DNA from: Acidovorax sp. 107
Lineage (GTDB): Bacteria; Pseudomonadota; Gammaproteobacteria; Burkholderiales; Burkholderiaceae_C
Length of the DNA stretch: 64,000 nucleotides
Reading direction: 5' to 3'
Assembly (NCBI RefSeq): GCF_003058055.1
Contig: NZ_QBTZ01000001.1
Location: 1,614,501 to 1,678,500 of the forward strand
Positions 58,126 through 64,000 of the stretch are shown one piece after another; position 1 is the first letter of the stretch; the number at the start of each line of letters is the position of its first letter. The position numbers and the translations under genes are program-made. The notes under the pieces are model-generated. The model was not told the DNA's origin. It saw only the letters and a list, made by a program, of their open reading frames with translations, and did not search any database.

Positions 58126-59181
58126 TCAGAACAGTTCGACGTCGTCGTTGGCCACTTTGGTGGCCAGTTGGCCGCTGGCGACCAGGGCGTCATAGAAGCA
58201 GACCTGGTTGCGGCCGTGTTCCTTGGCGTAGTACAGCGCCTGGTCGGCCTGGCCCAGGATTTCCACGGGCGAGCCGCGCGTGGTGCCCACAAAACCCAGG
58301 CTCACCGTGACCTGGCCCACCTGCGGGAAGTGGTACTCCTGCACGGCCAGCCGGAAGCGGTTGAACACCTTGTGGGCGGTGCTCAGCGTGGTGGAGCGCA
58401 GCAGCACCACAAACTCTTCGCCGCCAAAACGGAAGATGCGGTCGTGGCTGCGGAACGAGCTGCGCAGGATGTTGGCGATGAGGATCAGCACCTCGTCGCC
58501 ATACAAGTGGCCGAAGCGGTCGTTGACCTGTTTGAAGTGGTCGATGTCCACCACCGCCAGCCATTGCTGCACAGGCTCGTTGTCGCTGGCGCCGGCGCCT
58601 TCATCGGCCGCAAAGGACTCGGTGACCGCGCCCGAGCGGCTGGCCAGCCCGCTCATGGTGTAGCGGGAGAACTGCTCGTCAAACGTCTTGCGATTGAACA
58701 GGCCGGTGAGCGCGTCTCGCTCGCTGTAGTCGAGCAGGCTCTGGTAGTTCTGGTACACCTGAAACACGCCCATCAGCACGTCCAGCTTGTGGGCCGAGAA
58801 CGGGCGCGACTGCGTGATCTCCAGGCAGGTGCTGACCTTGTCGTGCATCCACACAGGCAGCCACAGCATGTAGCGGCCCCGACGGGGCGAAGCCAGGGCG
58901 CTCTCGCCATGGTTGTCCACGCAGTCCCGCAAGGCGGGGTACTGGTCCAGAGGCTCGCGGCGGGGGTCTGCCGCGGCTTCGGAGTCGGTGGAGACCAGCT
59001 GGCCGTTGTCTACCCAGGTGCGGGGGCGCACATGGGGCACGCCGCCGTCCGTGAACAGCTCCAGGGCCCTGACCTCGATGATGCTGCTGAGCTTTTGCAC
59101 CGTGGACAGCACCGACACCTCCAGCCGCAGGTGGTCGCGGTGGCCGGTCATCTCCACCAGGTTTTGGAGGATGGGCTTCAT
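58126..59181 (-). CDS. GGDEF-domain diguanylate cyclase
   Basis: The 351-residue protein has a GAF-like sensory N-terminus (about 1-165) and a GGDEF domain. It carries DALTGLFNRKTFDEQF, VVDIDHFKQVNDRFGHLYGD and the active site RFGGEEFVVLL. An inhibitory RxxD site (RSHD) stands five residues before GGEEF. All catalytic residues for making cyclic di-GMP are present. No membrane segment is seen, so it acts in the cytoplasm. ATG 59181 is used; ATG 59211 would overlap nothing and is also possible. It lies 38 bases after trmB on the same strand. Confidence 0.9.
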   Translation of the reverse strand: MKPILQNLVEMTGHRDHLRLEVSVLSTVQKLSSIIEVRALELFTDGGVPHVRPRTWVDNGQLVSTDSEAAADPRREPLDQYPALRDCVDNHGESALASPRRGRYMLWLPVWMHDKVSTCLEITQSRPFSAHKLDVLMGVFQVYQNYQSLLDYSERDALTGLFNRKTFDEQFSRYTMSGLASRSGAVTESFAADEGAGASDNEPVQQWLAVVDIDHFKQVNDRFGHLYGDEVLILIANILRSSFRSHDRIFRFGGEEFVVLLRSTTLSTAHKVFNRFRLAVQEYHFPQVGQVTVSLGFVGTTRGSPVEILGQADQALYYAKEHGRNQVCFYDALVASGQLATKVANDDVELF

Positions 59182-59219
59182 GGGGGCGGTCTGGCGGGCC
59201 GGTCGGGGCATGTCGGTGG

Positions 59220-59993
59220 TCAGTTGCGGCGCACGAAGACCACGTCCCAGACGCCATGACCCAGCCGCAGGCCGCGGTTCTCGAATTTGGTCAGGGGGCG
59301 ATAGTCGGGCTGGGGTGCAAAGCCGGTGGCGGTGTTTTGCAGCAAGGGCTCGGCGCTGAGCACCTGCAGCATCTGGTCGGCATAGGGTTGCCAGTCGGTG
59401 GCGCAATGCAGGTAGCCACCAAGCTTGAGGCGGTCGGCCAGCTTGGCCACCAGTGGTGGCTGGATGAGGCGGCGCTTGTTGTGCTTCTTCTTGTGCCAGG
59501 GGTCCGGGAAGAAGATGTGCACGCCGTCCAGGCTGCCCTCAGGCAGCATGTGGTCGATGACCTCCACCGCGTCGTGCTGCAGGATGCGGATATTGGTCAG
59601 TTCCTGCTCGCCGATGCGCTTGAGCAAGGCTCCCACACCGGGTTCGTGCACTTCACAGCACAGAAAATTGTCGTCGGGCCGTACGCGGGCGATGTGGGCC
59701 GTGGCCTCGCCCATGCCAAAGCCGATCTCCAGCACCAGCGGCGCGCTGCGGCCAAAGGCGGCGGGGGCGTCCAGGGGGGCGGGGGAGTAGGGCAGCACAA
59801 AACGTGGGCCAAAGTCTTCAAAGGCCTTGGCCTGCCCCGTGGTGGTGCGGCCGGCGCGGCGCACAAAGCTCTTGATGGTTTTGGGGTGGGTCACACCGGC
59901 GGGAGCAGTGCCCTGCACGGTGGGCGCTGTGGGTGTGGTGGCTGCGGCGGGCGCAGCACTGGTGGGGGCGGTAGCTGTTGTCAATTCGGTCAC
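59220..59993 (-). CDS. trmB: tRNA (guanine-N7-)-methyltransferase
   Basis: TrmB methylates G46 of tRNAs. The 257-residue protein has an Ala/Thr/Pro-rich N-terminal tail of about 30 residues, then the SAM site [17 protein letters not shown], the acidic [17 protein letters not shown] and the catalytic [17 protein letters not shown]. The GTG at 59993 is chosen because it overlaps the gluQ stop as GTGA, a typical coupling; a longer frame would run deep into gluQ. Confidence 0.93.
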   Translation of the reverse strand: MTELTTATAPTSAAPAAATTPTAPTVQGTAPAGVTHPKTIKSFVRRAGRTTTGQAKAFEDFGPRFVLPYSPAPLDAPAAFGRSAPLVLEIGFGMGEATAHIARVRPDDNFLCCEVHEPGVGALLKRIGEQELTNIRILQHDAVEVIDHMLPEGSLDGVHIFFPDPWHKKKHNKRRLIQPPLVAKLADRLKLGGYLHCATDWQPYADQMLQVLSAEPLLQNTATGFAPQPDYRPLTKFENRGLRLGHGVWDVVFVRRN

Positions 59994-61003
59994 GGTGGGC
60001 CATTGTAGTTTCGTCGCCACGCCGCCACCCAGTGTGTCAGTGCGTCGGCAATGCAAATGTTGTGCAGATTTGCCACAGCGGGCAGGCCCAGTGCCAGCGC
60101 GGCCTGTGACAGGGCCTGCAGGGAGTGCTGCAGGTCCAGCGCCTGCGCGCCGTTTTGTTTGGAGAGCTTTTCGCCGTTGTCGCCACACACCAAGGGGGTG
60201 TGCAGGTAGCGCGGCGTGGGCAGCCCCAGGGCCTGCTGCAGCAGGATCTGGCGGGGCGTGTTGTCCGCCAGGTCTTCACCCCGGACCACATCGGTGATGC
60301 CCTGGTCGGCGTCGTCCACCACCACGGCCAGTTGGTAGGCCCATAGCCCGTCTGCGCGGCGCAGCACAAAGTCGCCCACGGCAGTCGCGACCTGTTGCTG
60401 CTGATGGCCCAGGCGGCGGTCCTCCCACTGGAGCACTCCGTCTGCTACTGAATATGTAGCACCCCGGGCATGATCCACTAGCGCAATCGGCTGTTTTGGC
60501 TTGAAGTCGGAGACATTGAAGCGCCAGGAGCGCCCCGTGCGGCCGTGCAGACCTCGGCGGCAGGTTCCCGGGTAGGGCAGCGCGGCATGTCGCTCGCGGG
60601 CATGGCCCTGTGCGGCATGGGCGTCCTCGATGTCCTTGCGTGAACAGGCGCAGGGGTAGGCATTGCCCTGCGCGACCAGCTGGTCCAGCGCGTGCTGGTA
60701 CAGCCCGCTGCGCGCTGACTGCCACTGGGGCGGTGCATCGGGGTGCAGGCCACAGGTGGCCAGTTGCTGCAGGATGAAGGCATCGGCCCCCGGCACGCAG
60801 CGGGGCTGGTCCACATCCTCGATGCGCACCAGCCACCGACCGTTGTGTGCGCGTGCATCCAGCCAGCTGGCCAGCGCGGCCACCAGAGAGCCCGCATGCA
60901 GCGGGCCCGTGGGGGAGGGGGCAAACCGCCCCACATAGCGCCCCTCAGCGCGTGCTGCGGGGCTGCCCTCATCGTGCGGCGTTGCGCCCACGCCCCCCGT
61001 CAT
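59990..61003 (-). CDS. gluQ: Glutamyl-queuosine tRNA(Asp) synthetase
   Basis: This truncated GluRS paralogue attaches glutamate to queuosine in tRNA-Asp. The 337-residue protein has the HIGH-type block [20 protein letters not shown], a zinc site with Cys in [11 protein letters not shown] and YPGTCRRG, and the KMSKS-type [11 protein letters not shown]. It lacks the anticodon-binding domain of GluRS, as expected. The start overlaps the stop of the FAD gene (ATGA) and its stop overlaps trmB (GTGA). Around 60443-60503 the DNA becomes AT-rich and resembles the dispersed repeat. Confidence 0.93.
   Translation of the reverse strand: MTGGVGATPHDEGSPAARAEGRYVGRFAPSPTGPLHAGSLVAALASWLDARAHNGRWLVRIEDVDQPRCVPGADAFILQQLATCGLHPDAPPQWQSARSGLYQHALDQLVAQGNAYPCACSRKDIEDAHAAQGHARERHAALPYPGTCRRGLHGRTGRSWRFNVSDFKPKQPIALVDHARGATYSVADGVLQWEDRRLGHQQQQVATAVGDFVLRRADGLWAYQLAVVVDDADQGITDVVRGEDLADNTPRQILLQQALGLPTPRYLHTPLVCGDNGEKLSKQNGAQALDLQHSLQALSQAALALGLPAVANLHNICIADALTHWVAAWRRNYNGPP
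60443..60503. repeat. Possible in-frame copy of the dispersed repeat inside gluQ
   Basis: On the plus strand the stretch reads CTGCTACTGAATATGTAG, then CACTAGCGCAATCGG and CTGTTTTGGCTTG. It shares TATGTAG and ACTAGCGC, in that order, with the alaS copy, and the TTTTGGCT end with the intergenic copy near 34,190. The minus strand translates it as part of gluQ ([18 protein letters not shown]). It is weaker than the alaS case. Confidence 0.35.
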
Positions 61004-62133
61004 GCCACGGCAAGTGCCAGTTCCAGGCCAGACACAAAGGCGTCTTCCAGCCGGTGGCCCAGGCACCAGTCTCCGCAGGCACCCAGCCCGGCCTTGGCGT
61101 CCCACAGGTGGCTCTTGCCCAGGGGGTGGGTGGTTTGGGCATAGCGCCAGCGGCGGGTGTCGGCGTGCGCGGGCTCGGCACGGATGCCGGTGACCTCGGC
61201 AAATGCCTTGAGCAGCTTGGCCTGCACACGGGCTTCGTCGTCTTCGAGGTGCTCTGCCGACCAGGCGGGGCTGGCCTGCACCGTCCAGCGCTCCACCACG
61301 TTGCGGCCGGGCTTGGAGGACTCGCGTGCCAGCCAGGCAATGCGGTGGTGGGTGCTGCGCGCGGCGTTCCACTGGGGGCCCAGTGTTGTCAGGCCAGGGC
61401 GAACCGCCTGGGGGTAGGCGAGCATCAGGGTCCAGCAGGGAGCGATGGCCACCTTGGACATGGCGTCGGCCAGCGGGGTGTCCAGCCCCGAGCCGGAAAT
61501 CAAGGCCTGCGCGGGCACCGAGGGCTGGGCCAGCAGCACCGCGTCAAAGCCCGCATACACATGCTGCTCGCCGCCAGCGCCTTCAGTGCGCAACTGCCAG
61601 CCCGGCGCGTTCACGGCGTCGGGTTCGATGCGCGTGACGCGGGTGTGGGTGACGAGCTGGCCTGCCTGGGCCAGGGGTTCGGCCCAGGTGGCCACCAGCG
61701 ATTGCATGCCCGGGCTGGCCACCCAATGGGCCTCGCGGTGGGGCAGGCCCACGGCGGCCACGCGGCCTGCGGCGTCCAGCACCTGGACCGAATTGGCGCT
61801 CCAGCGCTTGCAGATGCCGGGCACGGTGTCGATGGCACGGGCAAAACGCGGGTCGCGCACCGTGAAATATTGGGCGCCTGCATCAAAGTTGCCAAACGGG
61901 CTGTCGATGGTGGAGGTGCGGCCGCCAGCCTGGTTCGATTTCTCGAACACCGTCACGCGGTGGCCGGCCTGCACCAGGGTGCGGGCGCAGGCAATGCCTG
62001 CCATGCCCGCGCCGATGATGGCGAAGTGGCGCTGGGGTTTGCCGGAGGGGGTGGCGGGAGCTGCGGGGGCTGAGGATTCGGCGGCGCTGGTGCGTCGGAG
62101 CCGTTTGGCGGGGAGGGGATCAGGTTTGCTCAT
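61000..62133 (-). CDS. FAD-dependent amine-oxidase-like protein (renalase-type)
   Basis: The 377-residue protein has an N-terminal tail rich in Ala and Pro, then the FAD motif [32 protein letters not shown] and [19 protein letters not shown]. This is the arrangement of renalase-like and other small amine-oxidase-fold flavoproteins. The C-terminal [20 protein letters not shown] contacts FAD. The substrate is unknown; in bacteria, renalases oxidise wrongly folded forms of NAD(P)H, a possible role here. It heads the run leading to gluQ, trmB and the cyclase. Confidence 0.82.
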   Translation of the reverse strand: MSKPDPLPAKRLRRTSAAESSAPAAPATPSGKPQRHFAIIGAGMAGIACARTLVQAGHRVTVFEKSNQAGGRTSTIDSPFGNFDAGAQYFTVRDPRFARAIDTVPGICKRWSANSVQVLDAAGRVAAVGLPHREAHWVASPGMQSLVATWAEPLAQAGQLVTHTRVTRIEPDAVNAPGWQLRTEGAGGEQHVYAGFDAVLLAQPSVPAQALISGSGLDTPLADAMSKVAIAPCWTLMLAYPQAVRPGLTTLGPQWNAARSTHHRIAWLARESSKPGRNVVERWTVQASPAWSAEHLEDDEARVQAKLLKAFAEVTGIRAEPAHADTRRWRYAQTTHPLGKSHLWDAKAGLGACGDWCLGHRLEDAFVSGLELALAVA

Positions 62134-62229
62134 GGGGGCCTTTCGGTGACGGTCGGCAAAAGAAATGCGATGCAAAACCAACAGGAACCACTCTACACGC
62201 GGTGCAGGCCTGTGCGCACTTGATCGGGG

Positions 62230-63168
62230 TCAGAAATGATGGTGGTTTTCCAGCAGAGCGCGGCGTGTGGTGGGGCTTTGGAGCTGGTTCAGCCACCACT
62301 GCAGCGCGCGGCCCGGTGCGGTGAAGCCCGGGCCGCCCCAGGCGTAGTGCACGCGCACGTTGCGTTCAGGGCGGGCCACGCGGCGCGCTACCAGCCGCCC
62401 GGCCTCCAGGTAGGGGCGCACCATGGGTTCGGGCAAGAAGCCGCCACCCAGGCCGCGCAACTGCACGCGCACCTTGGCCTGCATGGTGTCCACCGTCAGC
62501 ACGTCCTGCCCGCCCAGCAGGCCCATGGTGGCGCCGCCGCGCGTGGCCGAATCGGCCACGGCCACGGCACGGTGTTCGAGGAGCATGGCGTCAGAGATGG
62601 GTTCGGGCGCCGTGGCCAGCGGGTGGTGGGGCGCCACCACATAGATGAAGAGCACTTCGCCCAGCGTGCCCTGCTGCAGTCCCGCCACGCTGGTGCCCGC
62701 CACTGACACGCCAATGGCCAGGTCGGCCCGGCCGGAGGTCAGAGCCTCCAGCGTGCCGGTCATGATGCCGTCGCGCAGTTTCAGGCGCGTGGGGGGCTTC
62801 ATGGCGTAGAACGCATCCACCAGCTCCAGCAGGGTGTGGGGCGAGATGATGCCGTCGATGGAGAGTGTGAGCTGCGGCTCCCAGCCCGTGGCAACGCGGC
62901 GCACACGGTGGGCCACGGCGTCGATGTCCTGCAGCAGGCGTGCGCCTTCGCGCAGCAGTTCCACCCCGGCCTCGGTGGGACGGGCCTGGCGTGCGCTGCG
63001 GTCAAACAGCAGCACGTCGAGCGCGTCTTCGATCTGGCGCACGCGGTAGGTGAGCGCGCTGGGCACCAGGCCCAGTTGCCGCGCGGCGGCGGCAAAGCTG
63101 CCGGCCTCGGCAATCACCTGCAACATGGTCAGCGCATCGGGGGTGAGGACATCGCGGGCGTTTTGCAT
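62230..63168 (-). CDS. LysR-family transcriptional regulator
   Basis: The 312-residue protein has the N-terminal winged helix (MLQVIAEAGSFAAAARQLGL, VPSALTYRVRQIEDALDVLL) and a C-terminal periplasmic-binding-like effector domain (WEPQLTLSIDGIISPHTLLE, GLGGGFLPEPMVRPYLEAGR). It is divergent from the pirin gene across 104 bases, an arrangement in which the regulator usually controls the neighbour. A T-N11-A-like palindrome lies between them. Confidence 0.92.
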   Translation of the reverse strand: MQNARDVLTPDALTMLQVIAEAGSFAAAARQLGLVPSALTYRVRQIEDALDVLLFDRSARQARPTEAGVELLREGARLLQDIDAVAHRVRRVATGWEPQLTLSIDGIISPHTLLELVDAFYAMKPPTRLKLRDGIMTGTLEALTSGRADLAIGVSVAGTSVAGLQQGTLGEVLFIYVVAPHHPLATAPEPISDAMLLEHRAVAVADSATRGGATMGLLGGQDVLTVDTMQAKVRVQLRGLGGGFLPEPMVRPYLEAGRLVARRVARPERNVRVHYAWGGPGFTAPGRALQWWLNQLQSPTTRRALLENHHHF

Positions 63169-63184
63169 GGTGGTGCCATGTTAA

Positions 63185-63199
63185 TTCAGATTATTTGAA
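63185..63199. promoter_or_regulatory. Candidate LysR binding site
   Basis: TTCAGATTATTTGAA has complementary ends (TTCA and TGAA) and the T-N11-A form used by LysR regulators. It lies 17 bases before the LysR gene start and 74 before the pirin start. Confidence 0.4.
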
Positions 63200-63272
63200 C
63201 ATTCCCATCAATCCGCCTGTGCCTGCTGCGGGCGTCGCAGTCCTACAGTTGAGTCTTGAAAGGAGCACTCAC

Positions 63273-63974
63273 ATGCTGACTGTTCGTAAATCGCAAGACC
63301 GGGGCCACGCCGACCATGGCTGGCTCAATTCCTTCCACAGCTTCTCGTTCGCCGGGTACTACGACCCCGCCCACATGGGCTTTGGCAATCTGCGTGTCAT
63401 CAACGAAGACCGCATTGCACCGGGCACCGGGTTTGGCACCCATGGGCACCGCGACATGGAAATCATCAGCTACGTGCTGTCGGGCGAACTGGCCCACAAG
63501 GACAGCATGGGCAACATCAAGGGCATCCCGCCCGGTGACGTGCAGCGCATGAGCGCAGGCACCGGCGTGCAGCACAGCGAGTTCAACCACGCTGCGGGCC
63601 AGACGACGCATTTCCTGCAGATCTGGATCGAGCCCAATGTGCGTGGCATCCCGCCGAGCTACGAGCAAAAGACCTTTGCCGAGGCGGAAAAGCGCGGCGC
63701 CCTGCGCCTGGTGGCGTCGCCCGATGGCGCCCAGGGCTCGGTCAAGATCCATGCCGATGCGGCCTTGTATGCAGGCCTGCTGAATGGGGACGAGTCCGTC
63801 AACCTGGCGCTGAACCCGGCCCGCAAGACCTATGTGCACCTGGTGCGCGGTGCGCTGACCGCCAACGGCCAGGCCCTATCGGGCGGCGATGCGCTGCTGA
63901 TGGAAAAAGAAACCACCTTGTCGTTGACCGATGGCCACGACGCCGAGGTGCTGGTGTTTGACCTGGCCGCCTGA
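63273..63974 (+). CDS. Pirin-family bicupin protein (YhaK/YhhW-like)
   Basis: The 233-residue protein has the pirin N-terminal domain: GWLNSFHSFSFAGYYDPAHM, then the metal site THGHRDMEIISYVLSGELAH and GTGVQHSEFNHAAGQTTHFL, which supply the His residues and Glu for iron or another metal. The C-terminal cupin is less conserved. Such proteins, like YhhW, can act as quercetinases or redox sensors. A strong AAAGGAG site stands before the ATG at 63273. Confidence 0.92.
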   Translation: MLTVRKSQDRGHADHGWLNSFHSFSFAGYYDPAHMGFGNLRVINEDRIAPGTGFGTHGHRDMEIISYVLSGELAHKDSMGNIKGIPPGDVQRMSAGTGVQHSEFNHAAGQTTHFLQIWIEPNVRGIPPSYEQKTFAEAEKRGALRLVASPDGAQGSVKIHADAALYAGLLNGDESVNLALNPARKTYVHLVRGALTANGQALSGGDALLMEKETTLSLTDGHDAEVLVFDLAA

Positions 63975-64000
63975 TCTTTACTTCGTAACCACTTTCACTC

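Overview
The window comes from a high-GC betaproteobacterium, most likely family Comamonadaceae and close to Acidovorax. This rests on the gene set and order (sucA-sucB-lpd-zapE, clpS-clpA, alaS), the protein sequences as recalled, and a dispersed palindromic repeat that I associate with that family. No database search was possible, so the genus is an inference.

Bases 1 to about 8,524 are an accessory island, visibly AT-richer on the left. It holds the end of a tyrosine-recombinase-like gene without catalytic residues, an unknown 377-residue protein, an IS5-type transposase relic, an AlpA-like regulator, a DUF3987-type ATPase gene broken at a run of nine T, a decayed umuD-umuC pair, and an intact integrase. 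LexA-type boxes stand before the alpA gene and before umuD. The right edge is marked by three tandem 11-bp repeats plus a fourth copy, and by the 3' part of a tRNA-Lys gene, which I read as the attachment site.

From 8.5 to 34 kb the content is chromosomal core: an AI-2E-type permease, the 2-oxoglutarate dehydrogenase operon (sucA, sucB, lpd), zapE with a small secreted protein, a PP2C phosphatase, a DUF465 protein with a DinG-type helicase, bamD, dnaE, clpS-clpA, an AsmA-like protein, an RluA-type pseudouridine synthase, a chemoreceptor and tRNA-Gly(TCC).

From 34 to 52 kb lie two catabolic clusters. The first, on the minus strand, joins gabT, a four-gene ABC importer and gabD, with a divergent GabR/MocR-type regulator; together they would import GABA or a related amine and convert it to succinate. 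The second fits trans-4-hydroxy-L-proline use: a GntR regulator, a TRAP transporter, a three-subunit D-hydroxyproline dehydrogenase, hydroxyproline 2-epimerase and a DapA-family deaminase. Its two transcription units share a 25-bp AT-rich motif. The 2-oxoglutarate semialdehyde dehydrogenase that would finish the pathway is not in the cluster.

From 52 to 64 kb are alaS, an HD-GYP protein with a large insertion, a diguanylate cyclase, trmB and gluQ coupled by overlapping codons, an FAD protein, and a divergent LysR/pirin pair.

The observations most worth following are the palindromic repeat, which also seems to occur in frame inside alaS and gluQ; the SOS boxes and homopolymer frameshifts in the island; the inactive integrase-like protein; the shared hydroxyproline motif; and the HD-GYP insertion.
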